Below are positions 25,352 through 32,227 of a DNA stretch of 64,000 nt, piece by piece. This DNA is from Flavobacteriales bacterium (lineage in GTDB: Bacteria; Bacteroidota; Bacteroidia; Flavobacteriales; Weeksellaceae): the NCBI GenBank assembly GCA_020635515.1, contig JACJZS010000002.1, positions 372,001-436,000 on the forward strand. Direction: 5' to 3'. The first letter of the stretch is position 1. Each line of letters begins with the position of its first letter. The notes below the pieces were generated by a model, which saw nothing but the letters and a program-made list of their open reading frames with translations, was not told where the DNA came from and made no database searches. The position numbers and the translations under genes are program-made.

Positions 25352-25999
25352 ATGAAATTTTTTATTGACACAGCAAATGTAGAGCAGATTAAGGAAGCTC
25401 AAGATTTAGGAATATTAGATGGTGTTACTACCAATCCATCGTTAATGGCAAAAGAAGGAATAAAAGGAGAAGAAAATATTCTTAATCACTACAAAACCAT
25501 TTGTGAAATTGTAGAAGGAGATGTTTCTGCCGAAGTGATTTCTACAGATTTCAACGGAATGATAAAAGAAGCAGAGGTGCTTGCAAATCTGCATGAGCAA
25601 ATCGTGATTAAAATTCCAATGATTGCCGAAGGAATAAAAGCAATAAAATACCTTTCAGGAAAAGGAATTAAAACTAATTGTACACTTATTTTTTCATCTG
25701 GTCAGGCACTTCTTGCAGCAAAAGCAGGAGCAACTTATGTTTCTCCTTTTATAGGAAGATTAGATGATATTTCTAGCGATGGAATCAATTTAATTGAAGA
25801 TATACGCGTTATTTATGATAATTATGGTTTTCAAACCGAAATTTTAGCAGCATCTATTAGAAATCCTATACATATTTTGGATTGTGCAAGAATAGGAGCA
25901 GATGTAATCACTTCACCACTAGATTCTATAAAAGCACTACTAAAACATCCGCTTACCGATATTGGTTTAGCAAAATTCCTTGCTGATCATAACAAGTAA
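25352..25999 (+). CDS. fsa: Transaldolase / fructose-6-phosphate aldolase family
   Basis: 215 residues, the short TalC/FSA-type length. TIM-barrel class I aldolase: GVTTNPSLMAKEG (24-36), Schiff-base Lys87 in IVIKIPM, and TLIFSSGQALLAAKAGATYVSPFIGRLDD. Bacteroidota use this short form as the transaldolase of the pentose phosphate pathway; whether the enzyme acts as transaldolase or F6P aldolase cannot be decided here. A long stem-loop without T-run follows 25 bp after the stop. Confidence 0.88.
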   Translation: MKFFIDTANVEQIKEAQDLGILDGVTTNPSLMAKEGIKGEENILNHYKTICEIVEGDVSAEVISTDFNGMIKEAEVLANLHEQIVIKIPMIAEGIKAIKYLSGKGIKTNCTLIFSSGQALLAAKAGATYVSPFIGRLDDISSDGINLIEDIRVIYDNYGFQTEILAASIRNPIHILDCARIGADVITSPLDSIKALLKHPLTDIGLAKFLADHNK

Positions 26000-26024
26000 A
26001 AAATCATAAACTAGGAAATTATTA

Positions 26025-26068
26025 CATCAAAGAGGTTTAATTTAAATAGAAATTAAACTTCTTTGATG
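26025..26068 (+). repeat. 19-bp stem-loop before the amidohydrolase gene
   Basis: Bases 26025-26043 pair with 26050-26068 over 19 positions, one of them G-T, around a 6-nt loop. The outer arms are CATCAAAGA and TCTTTGATG. There is no T-run, so it is not a standard terminator. Its 3' arm contains the candidate start codons TTG 26063 and ATG 26066. Confidence 0.7.
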
Positions 26069-26083
26069 GTATTAATGTATTGT

Positions 26084-27376
26084 ATGCAAAAAATCACACT
26101 ATTGCTTTTTGTATTGTTACTGACAGTACAAGCATTTTCTCAAAAAGTATTAATAAAAAATATCAATATTATTCCAATTTCAACGGATACCTTACTCAAA
26201 AATCAAAGTGTATTATTGGAAGGTGGAATTATTAAAGCTATTGCTAGTTATAAAAAACTACACAAAAAGAATAAATCTGCTGAAATTATAGACGGAACAG
26301 GAAAATATCTAATGCCTGGTTTAACTGATATGCATGTTCATTTTCCAGAAGAAAACAAAATTGGAAATTTATTACTGTCTAATATAGTTGCTGGTGTGAC
26401 TCACATTAGAATAATGAATAGTCAAGTTAATCAGTTAGAATTGAGAGAAAAATTAAGCAAATTATCTAATCTCATAAGTCCCACTATTCACTATAGTCAC
26501 TTGATAAGAGGAGAAGATATTTTTACAGAACAGCAAGCGGATAGTTTAATGAAGCAGGTAAAAAAAGATGATATTCAATTTATAAAACTGTTTGGCTTGT
26601 CTAATGAAGAAACATTTAACAATCTTATAAAATCTGCAAATAAATACGATGTCATTATTTGTGGTCATTATCCTAGTTACTGGAAAGATAATCAATCCAA
26701 TATGGTTGAAATGGAAAAGGTGTTGAAAAGTGGATTCAAAAGCATTGAACATCTTGCTGGTTATAGCTGGTTATCTGATTCTACGCAATTAAATAACGCC
26801 ATAAAATTAACAAAAGAACACAATGTATATAATTGTCCTACTATTGATTTCTTTGTTATGTTCAAAAATTTGCAATATCCTGATGAATACAAAAACAGAA
26901 TTACGTATCAATTTTTACCACATCGAATTACACAAGAATGGGATAGTACTTATGTAGCTAGGATAGAACAAGGTGGTGGAAGAGAAAAAATCATTGATGC
27001 AAAAAATAAATATCTCCCAAAATTTAATCCGATACAAAAACTATTAGTTGAATTGTATAAAAATGATTGTCCACTATTAATTGGAGGAGATTCAGGAGGA
27101 AGTTTTCAAGCTGATGGATTTAATGTTTATGAAGAAATGGTAAATTGGAGCAATATAGGAATTGATAATTACACCATTTTAAAATCCGCAACACTTACGC
27201 CAGCTCAATTTTTTAATGAAGAAGATAATTGGGGAACTGTAGAAGTAGGGAAAAATGCAGAATTAATTATTTTAACTGAAAATCCTTTAGCAGACATTAA
27301 AAACATTATAACTATAGAAACAACAATTTTAGGCAAGCAGATTTACAACGATAAAGATTTGATGGATAAACTATAA
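26084..27376 (+). CDS. Secreted amidohydrolase family protein
   Basis: 430 residues from the ATG at 26084. This start gives a clean signal peptide (MQKITLLLFVLLLTVQAFSQ); in-frame starts at 26063-26075 lie in or just after a stem-loop and would add residues before it. Metallo-dependent hydrolase fold with the metal motif HVH in PGLTDMHVHF, later metal-ligand candidates ICGHYP and SIEHLAGYSW, and a catalytic Asp in IGGDSGG. The C-terminal beta-sandwich has KNAELIILTENPLADI, as in imidazolonepropionase-like amidohydrolases and prolidases. Periplasmic; the substrate is unknown. Confidence 0.8.
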   Translation: MQKITLLLFVLLLTVQAFSQKVLIKNINIIPISTDTLLKNQSVLLEGGIIKAIASYKKLHKKNKSAEIIDGTGKYLMPGLTDMHVHFPEENKIGNLLLSNIVAGVTHIRIMNSQVNQLELREKLSKLSNLISPTIHYSHLIRGEDIFTEQQADSLMKQVKKDDIQFIKLFGLSNEETFNNLIKSANKYDVIICGHYPSYWKDNQSNMVEMEKVLKSGFKSIEHLAGYSWLSDSTQLNNAIKLTKEHNVYNCPTIDFFVMFKNLQYPDEYKNRITYQFLPHRITQEWDSTYVARIEQGGGREKIIDAKNKYLPKFNPIQKLLVELYKNDCPLLIGGDSGGSFQADGFNVYEEMVNWSNIGIDNYTILKSATLTPAQFFNEEDNWGTVEVGKNAELIILTENPLADIKNIITIETTILGKQIYNDKDLMDKL

Positions 27377-27394
27377 CATTACGAATTTTATTCC

Positions 27395-28183
27395 CTAATC
27401 TAACTTCAAATCTGCTTTTATTTTTGGAATTATTTCCAATCCGTATTGGTATCCTAGTTCGTATATTTCCATAATTTTACTTATAGTAAATGTGCCATAA
27501 TTTTCAAGCTCAACAGGATTGATAATCCAAGTACAATCATTTAGTTTTTTTAATGAACTGTATCGATTGGTAATTCTATATGCTCTATCAGTTACATCGA
27601 GTGTGTTATTCAGTTGATTTTTAGTAATTCTCCTTAGCGGACTTACGTAAATCCCTAAAACGTTTTCAGATTTAGCAGTTACAATTTCTACAGGAAAATT
27701 ATTAATAATACCTCCATCAGCATATAACGTATCTTCGATTTCTACGGGAGCAAAAACAAACGGAAAAGCACAAGAAGCAAGTAATGGTCTGTATATTTCT
27801 CCTGAAGTAAAAACTTTCTCTACACCTCTCACTAAATCTGTTGCGACAATATGAAGCTCTATGTCTAGTGATTCAAATGTTTTATTTTCAAAATAAGGAC
27901 GAAAAGCATCTAATAAGGAAAATGAATCCAACATTCCTGGTTTTGTCCATGAGAAAGCATCTAGTTTAAAAAAGTTATTTTTAGTTACTAATTCAAGAAT
28001 TTCTTTAGGAGAATATCCACAAGCATAAAAAGCTCCTACCAAAGCTCCTGCACTTGTTCCTGCCACGCAAGTAGGTCTAATTTTGTGTTCTTCTAATGCC
28101 TGTAGAACACCAAGGTGTGCAGCACCTTTTACACCACCACCAGCAAGCACTATTCCTAAATTATGTTTTTTATTTTCTTTCAT
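27395..28183 (-). CDS. Patatin-like phospholipase
   Basis: 262 residues from ATG at 28183. Oxyanion loop GGGVKG (15-20), nucleophile Ser44 in GTSAG and Asp156 in ADGGIINN make the complete patatin Ser-Asp dyad, so it should hydrolyse lipid acyl esters. There is no signal peptide. A longer frame from 28270 overlaps the cls gene by 70 bp, and its extra 29 residues are low complexity, so I use the shorter start. It lies 17 bp after cls, forming a phospholipid-related operon. Confidence 0.87.
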   Translation of the reverse strand: MKENKKHNLGIVLAGGGVKGAAHLGVLQALEEHKIRPTCVAGTSAGALVGAFYACGYSPKEILELVTKNNFFKLDAFSWTKPGMLDSFSLLDAFRPYFENKTFESLDIELHIVATDLVRGVEKVFTSGEIYRPLLASCAFPFVFAPVEIEDTLYADGGIINNFPVEIVTAKSENVLGIYVSPLRRITKNQLNNTLDVTDRAYRITNRYSSLKKLNDCTWIINPVELENYGTFTISKIMEIYELGYQYGLEIIPKIKADLKLD

Positions 28184-28200
28184 ATTTTTTGTTTGATTTT

Positions 28201-29664
28201 TTAAAGAAGAGGAGAACAAAGATGAGCTATTTTTTCTAATGCTTTTATGTATAGTGGTCTTGATTTCCAACTTTCTAAATTTATTTTTTCGGAATTTTTT
28301 AAATCATTTTCAAAGTTTTGTTTCATCTCTTTTGCAAGTTTATCATCATAAACAGTAGCATTTACCTCAAAGTTTAAATCAAAACTTCTGTTGTCTAAAT
28401 TAGCAGTACCTACAATCGAAACAAATTCATCGCATACCATAGTTTTAGCGTGTATAAACCCTTTTTTGTAAAGATAAACTTCTATTCCAGCTTCTAGTAA
28501 ATCTTGGTAATACGATCTACAAGTAGTATTTACAAAAAGTGAATCAGAAGAATAAGGAACTATAATTTTAATTGTAACACCTCTAAGGCGTGTCATTATG
28601 AGTGCATCTAGAAATGTTTTTTCAGGAATAAAGTAAGGAGTTGTAATTAATACTTCTTTTTCTGAGAGCATAATCGCTTGGATTAAACTATACATAATTG
28701 TTGCATGGTTAGAATCAGGTCCACTAGCTATTATTTGAACTAACTGATTGCCAAAATCTTTATTTTCTTGCTGAATCGGAAAATAATCTTTAGAAAATGG
28801 TATGTCCTGTTTTGCACAAAAGTTCCAGTCAGTTAAGAATGTATGTTGTAAATTAAGCACAGATACTCCAGTTATTTTTAGGTGTGTATCTCTCCAAAAT
28901 AAATCTTTTTTTCCGTTGTTGTAATATTTATCGGAAACGTTAATTCCTCCCACATAACCTACAATCCCGTCTATAACGACTATTTTTCTATGATTCCTAT
29001 AATTCAGTCGATTAGCAAAATACATAAGTTTTACTTTATAAAAAGGCATTGTTTCCACACCTTCATTTTTTAAATTTTGTATGAATTTCTTTCTAATGCT
29101 TTTGCTTCCAAAATCATCGTAAATAAAACGAACTTCTACTCCTTGCTTTGCTTTTCCCATAAGAAGTTCCCCTATTTCAGTTCCTATATCATCATTCTCA
29201 TAAATATAATACTCTATATGTATGTGATGTTTTGCATTTTTTATACTATCAATCAATGAAGGGAATTTTTCTTCTCCGTTTACCAGTAACTGTACTTGAT
29301 TGTTATCTGAAGTAAGGTTTTCTAAATTTGAAAATTGAGCAAGTGGATAGAAGTTTTTGAGTTTAATTTTATTTTTTTCTAAAATACTAGAAGAAAATTT
29401 GAGAACTTTTTTTTCTAATTCAGGATATGCTTTTTCGTCAAGGTTTAGTTTTTTTCTATAAAGCCTTTGTTTTCTATAATTGATTCCTACCGAAAAATAA
29501 AAGATGATTCCAAAAAGTGGAAAAATAACAACTAAAAAAATATACGCAAGAGCTTTACTAGGCGACTGAGTATCTAAAATTATTTTCAAACAAATACCAA
29601 ACAACAGCAAAAAATACATAATGGAAAAAAAAGAATAATCAGTATAGTTAAATATAAAATCCAT
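28201..29664 (-). CDS. cls: Cardiolipin synthase
   Basis: 487 residues. Two N-terminal transmembrane helices (about 8-28 and 38-60) precede a phospholipase D domain with two HKD motifs, HRKIVVIDG (about 217-225) and HAKTMVCDE (about 399-407). It joins two phosphatidylglycerol molecules into cardiolipin at the inner membrane. Length and layout match the ClsA type. First gene of an operon with the patatin gene. A -7 box lies at 29752-29759, about 90 bp upstream. Confidence 0.92.
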   Translation of the reverse strand: MDFIFNYTDYSFFSIMYFLLLFGICLKIILDTQSPSKALAYIFLVVIFPLFGIIFYFSVGINYRKQRLYRKKLNLDEKAYPELEKKVLKFSSSILEKNKIKLKNFYPLAQFSNLENLTSDNNQVQLLVNGEEKFPSLIDSIKNAKHHIHIEYYIYENDDIGTEIGELLMGKAKQGVEVRFIYDDFGSKSIRKKFIQNLKNEGVETMPFYKVKLMYFANRLNYRNHRKIVVIDGIVGYVGGINVSDKYYNNGKKDLFWRDTHLKITGVSVLNLQHTFLTDWNFCAKQDIPFSKDYFPIQQENKDFGNQLVQIIASGPDSNHATIMYSLIQAIMLSEKEVLITTPYFIPEKTFLDALIMTRLRGVTIKIIVPYSSDSLFVNTTCRSYYQDLLEAGIEVYLYKKGFIHAKTMVCDEFVSIVGTANLDNRSFDLNFEVNATVYDDKLAKEMKQNFENDLKNSEKINLESWKSRPLYIKALEKIAHLCSPLL

Positions 29665-29751
29665 TTTAAATATATTTTTATTGCAGAGGAAGAAGTAAGT
29701 TATTATTAAAAACTAAAAATACAAAGTATTTTGTCATAAAACAGGTTTACA

Positions 29752-29759
29752 CAAAAGTA
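29752..29759 (-). promoter_or_regulatory. Putative -7 box of cls
   Basis: TACTTTTG on the minus strand (complement of 29752-29759). The leader to cls would be about 80 nt; no -33 box at the usual distance. Confidence 0.45.
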
Positions 29760-29799
29760 TAAAAAGAATGAAAGGAATTAAAACAAAACCTGTAAACTT

Positions 29800-29815
29800 T
29801 TTTTGTCGACAAAAA
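29800..29815. repeat. Perfect 16-bp palindrome
   Basis: TTTTTGTCGACAAAAA, fully self-complementary, upstream of the cls promoter at the edge of the repeat island. It could be an operator or an old junction; no other copy is seen in the window. Confidence 0.5.
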
Positions 29816-29927
29816 CACCAACAAGGAGAAATGCTGTCTTTATTATTTTAACTATGGTTTCCTTTTCAAAAGAAAACCAGCAATCAATGGACGAGCGAAT
29901 TTGGTTAAAATTTGGTTATATTTGTAT

Positions 29928-30074
29928 ATGGAAATTAGCTGGGGACAAGATACAGGTACTATAATTGATATAGTTGTACCAGTACTAGGTGTTAACTCCA
30001 ATAATGTTATTAGGAAATCTGATTAGGATCCTGTAAACGGTAATATCAAAATGCCATCTCCTCCAGGTGAATAA
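29928..30074 (+). pseudogene. Broken small gene with an in-frame TAG
   Basis: A 49-codon frame from ATG 29928 to TAA 30072-30074 is interrupted by TAG at codon 33 (30024-30026). It reads MEISWGQDTGTIIDIVVPVL in the first part and ends DPVNGNIKMPSPPGE. A TATATTTG box at 29917-29924 ends 3 bp before the ATG. The proline-rich end recalls C-terminal tails of Rhs-type polymorphic toxins, but this is an impression. It could also be two unrelated short frames. The REP-like copy A begins 1 bp after the TAA. Confidence 0.4.
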
Positions 30075-30075
30075 A

Positions 30076-30137
30076 CCCCGCTCTGCAAAGAGTACATGAC
30101 CACAGAGTAGCTCCGCAAACGTCTGTGACTTTGCGGG
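30076..30137 (+). repeat. REP-like element, copy A
   Basis: 62 bp: CCCCG, hairpin 1 (CTCT, loop GCAA, AGAG), about 10 bp linker, then GTAG (30107-30110), CT, and hairpin 2 with stem CCGCAAA (30113-30119) and TTTGCGG, the inner GTC/GAC pairing around a 3-nt loop. The GTAG at the 5' foot is as in REP sequences of RAYT transposases. Identical to copy D except for one base (TGT against TCT in the apical loop) across 74 bp including the flank AGTATATAAAGC. Confidence 0.85.
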
Positions 30138-30144
30138 AGTATAT

Positions 30145-30180
30145 AAAGCCAGTAAATTATATTATTTATTGGCTTTATTT
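30145..30180 (+). terminator. Terminator-like hairpin after copy A
   Basis: 13-bp stem beginning AAAGCCA and ending TGGCTTT (one G-T pair), 6-nt loop, followed by ATTTT. It shares the downstream tail TTTACTAAAATTTATAAC with the hairpin after copy D. Confidence 0.65.
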
Positions 30181-30195
30181 TACTAAAATTTATAA

Positions 30196-30255
30196 CCCGC
30201 TCTCCAAAGAGTGAAGAGCCAAATAGTAGCTCCGCAAATGTCTGTGACTTTGCGG
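30196..30255 (+). repeat. REP-like element, copy B
   Basis: 60 bp, same order of parts as copy A but more diverged in the first half (CTCT, CCAA, AGAG loop; linker changed). GTAGCTCCGCAAA and the second hairpin are intact, suggesting that hairpin 2 with its GTAG foot is the conserved part. Confidence 0.82.
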
Positions 30256-30265
30256 TAAACAACAG

Positions 30266-30294
30266 AAAAGCAAGGTTTTAGTCTTGCTTTTTTT
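30266..30294 (+). terminator. Terminator-like hairpin after copy B
   Basis: Stem AAAAGCAAG/CTTGCTTTT with loop GTTTTAGT, then T-run. Confidence 0.75.
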
Positions 30295-30402
30295 GTGTTT
30301 TTAAGTAAGAAAATAAATAAGCAAGAGGGAATCGCGGAATGTAAATTCAGCTATTCGTATTTGGTTGATAATTAGTGTTCTATGAATTTATAATTTTTTT
30401 TC

Positions 30403-30423
30403 ATCTATAATGACATTATAGAT
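30403..30423. repeat. 21-bp interrupted palindrome
   Basis: ATCTATAATG and CATTATAGAT are exact inverted copies separated by a single A. It lies between copies B and C in a stretch (30295-30476) without a gene. Possibly an operator or an old insertion end; nothing else is recognisable in this stretch. Confidence 0.55.
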
Positions 30424-30476
30424 TAGAAGATATAAACTCCCAGCTGTCCTAAGTGTGTAGGGTCAAAACAGTAGCA

Positions 30477-30536
30477 CCCGCTCTGCAAAGAGTACATGAC
30501 CACAGAGTAGCTCCGCAAATGTCTCTGACTTTGCGG
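30477..30536 (+). repeat. REP-like element, copy C
   Basis: 60 bp, hairpin 1 and linker identical to copies A and D, GTAGCTCCGCAAA present, apical loop TCT, ending TTTGCGG. Followed within 6 bp by its own terminator-like hairpin. Confidence 0.85.
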
Positions 30537-30542
30537 TAGTAA

Positions 30543-30576
30543 AAAAAGCAAGATTGTTAAAAGGTCTTGCTTTTTT
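30543..30576 (+). terminator. Terminator-like hairpin after copy C
   Basis: Stem AAAAAGCAAGA/TCTTGCTTTTT, 11-nt loop and T-run. The whole hairpin is repeated exactly at 32264-32297, 1.7 kb away. Confidence 0.8.
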
Positions 30577-30585
30577 GTTGTGTTT

Positions 30586-31005
30586 TGTCACGTCCTGAAA
30601 TATCGTTACACATTTTTTTAAAGTAATGAAAAACAGGACATACAAAAAACGCACACAGAAAGATTATACCATGAATTTTAAACTTTCTGTGGTACAAGAA
30701 GTAGAAAACGGACAATTAACTTATAAACAAGCTCAAGCAAAGTATGGGATTCAAGGTCGTAGTACTGTATTGGAATGGCTCAGAAAATATGGTAACTTTG
30801 ATTGGGAGAATCAAACACCTAATAGTATGTCAAAGCCAAAAACACCAGAACAAAAACTTCTTGAACTTGAACAAAAGGTTCGACTGTTAGAAAAGCAGAA
30901 CAACCGACTCAAACATCAAGCTGCACAGGCAGATAAAAAGGCAATTATATTTGATATGATGATAGATTTAGCTGAAAAGGAGTATAATATATCAATAAGA
31001 AAAAA
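30586..31005 (+). mobile_element. IS3-family insertion sequence remnant (left part only)
   Basis: The left boundary is placed near 30586, where sequence beginning TGTCACGTCCTGAAATATCG (a plausible left end) follows directly after the copy C hairpin. It contains orfA, but orfB and the right end are missing; copy D of the REP-like element starts at 31006. The left end is a guess, the truncation is visible. Confidence 0.6.
30626..31005 (+). pseudogene. IS3-family transposase orfA, 3' end replaced by a repeat
   Basis: About 126 genuine residues starting MKNRTYKKRTQKDYTMNF. A helix-turn-helix (FKLSVVQEVENGQLTYKQAQAKYG, then RSTVLEWLRKYG) is followed by a leucine-zipper-like coiled coil (LLELEQKVRLLEKQNNRLKHQ) as in IS3 OrfA. 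From 31006 the frame continues for 30 codons through copy D to a stop at 31096, giving a chimeric C-terminus encoded by the repeat. No orfB follows, so it cannot transpose by itself. The encoded HTH protein could still be made. Confidence 0.82.
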
Positions 31006-31067
31006 CCCCGCTCTGCAAAGAGTACATGACCACAGAGTAGCTCCGCAAACGTCTCTGACTTTGCGGG
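31006..31067 (+). repeat. REP-like element, copy D (inside the IS remnant)
   Basis: 62 bp, one base different from copy A. It joins the IS orfA frame directly, after an A-run, and replaces everything downstream in the IS. Confidence 0.85.
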
Positions 31068-31094
31068 AGTATATAAAGCTTTGTGGAAGTAAAT

Positions 31095-31138
31095 AAAGAC
31101 AGTAAGTACTTATAATTTACTGTTTTTATTTTACTAAA
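31095..31138 (+). terminator. Terminator-like hairpin after copy D
   Basis: Stem AAAGACAGTAA/TTACTGTTTTT (one G-T pair), then ATTTT. Its tail is the same as that after copy A. Confidence 0.6.
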
Positions 31139-31219
31139 ATTTATAACTTTGAGAAAATAAATACTACAAGAAATAGAATGCATCTTTTTATGAAATATAA
31201 TAGTTATGATAATTGATTA

Positions 31220-31281
31220 CCGCAAAGTCAGAGACATTTGCGGAGCTACTCTTTGTTTGTTCACTCTTTGCGGAGCGGGGG
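31220..31281 (-). repeat. REP-like element, copy E (inverted)
   Basis: 62 bp on the opposite strand to copies A-D. Read on the minus strand it has CCCCCGCTCC, GCAA loop, AGAG, a changed linker, GTAGCTCCGCAAA, TCT loop and TTTGCGG. Copies D and E face each other across 152 bp. It abuts the 5' end of a truncated gene. Confidence 0.85.
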
Positions 31282-31283
31282 TT

Positions 31284-31466
31284 AATGATAAATTTACAGA
31301 TAAGGTAAGCTTTAAATACAATCAAGAGATTAAATTTTTGTATATCCCACTTACACGAACAGGCTTAAGTAATGAAACAAAAAATCAGTATGTTTTAAAG
31401 TTAACGGTTCAAGAAAGTTTATTTAACACATATTATATTAAACAATACAAAATAGAAAAAAAATGA
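31284..31466 (+). pseudogene. 3' fragment of an unknown gene fused to copy E
   Basis: About 60 codons (NDKFTDKVSFKYNQEIKFLY and onward) with coding character, ending IEKK. No start codon of its own: upstream the frame runs straight through the inverted repeat to a chance ATG at 31206. Its stop overlaps the ATG of the next gene (ATGA), showing that it was once the upstream partner in a two-gene operon. The family is unknown. Confidence 0.6.
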
Positions 31467-32158
31467 AATATTTATTACTTATATTTTTGATTAGTACAAC
31501 ATTTTCATGCGAATCATACTTTCAAGGAGAAGTGAAATACTCTGTAACAACAGAAGTCTTAGGGGATTCTTTGAGAAATACAAAACTAATAAATCAGTTA
31601 ATTATAGATGGTATTATACATAAAGATTCTGTAAGTTATTTTTATTCCAATTCTGGAAATTATAAAATAAACTATACTTTACACAATAAAAAAATACCAA
31701 GTTATTACATAAAGAGTGATAAAATGTTATATAGTTTTATAGGTGATAATATTGTTACTGGTTTAGATATAACTATAGATTTAGAGCAAAAATTAGGTAA
31801 TAAACCAAAAATAAAATTGTTAGACTATAAACAAAAAATAGGTAACTATGACTGCTCAATTGTTGAAATAATTTGGAAAACAGGTGTATATAGATATTAT
31901 TTTTCTAAAGGTATTATGAAAATAGATAAAGATAATTATAAAAATTATAATTATAATCAGTGGTATTCATATTTAAATATCTCTAATTCTCTACCAATTA
32001 GAGTAGAACATGAGATTAATGGTTTCTATAAAACAACGTATACATTAGACTACTTTAAAAATAAAAATATTCCAAATTCTATATTTAAATTACCTAAAAT
32101 GACTGAACTTAAAGAACTAAAAGATATATATATATATGAGATTGTGGATACAAAGTAA
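31463..32158 (+). CDS. Putative lipoprotein in the repeat island
   Basis: 231 residues. Lipoprotein signal with lipobox TFSC, cysteine 16. The rest is beta-rich and tyrosine/lysine-rich (YKINYTLHNKKIPSYYIKSD, IGNYDCSIVEIIWKTGVYRYYF) and resembles DUF4412/LolA-like outer-membrane lipoproteins, where a model-peptide pattern is followed by a late LPKM block. AT-content is higher than in flanking housekeeping genes. It has lost its upstream operon partner (fragment at 31284). A role as immunity protein is possible but nothing shows it. Confidence 0.6.
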   Translation: MKYLLLIFLISTTFSCESYFQGEVKYSVTTEVLGDSLRNTKLINQLIIDGIIHKDSVSYFYSNSGNYKINYTLHNKKIPSYYIKSDKMLYSFIGDNIVTGLDITIDLEQKLGNKPKIKLLDYKQKIGNYDCSIVEIIWKTGVYRYYFSKGIMKIDKDNYKNYNYNQWYSYLNISNSLPIRVEHEINGFYKTTYTLDYFKNKNIPNSIFKLPKMTELKELKDIYIYEIVDTK

Positions 32159-32227
32159 AGGCTGATTGACATGTGTGCTAGTTTGCTTTTATTCGTGTTT
32201 TTTTATTGTATATTAAGAAACTCATGA

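Noticed and set aside
30463..31183. Short minus-strand frames over the repeats (63-residue frames near 30463-30654 and 30992-31183)
   Set aside because: They recur only because the repeat itself is open in that frame, and share the same repeat-encoded peptide.
30076..31281. CRISPR array
   Set aside because: The repeats are 60 bp, irregularly spaced (120 to 530 bp), one is inverted, and they separate genes rather than short unique spacers; no cas gene is present.
30076..31281. Integron attC sites
   Set aside because: They are hairpins between gene fragments, but I find no GTTRRRY/RYYYAAC core sites at their ends and no integrase gene in the window.
31206..31283. N-terminal 26 codons of the frame starting at 31206
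   Set aside because: This stretch is almost wholly the inverted repeat E read through; it is not protein-coding sequence of the downstream fragment.
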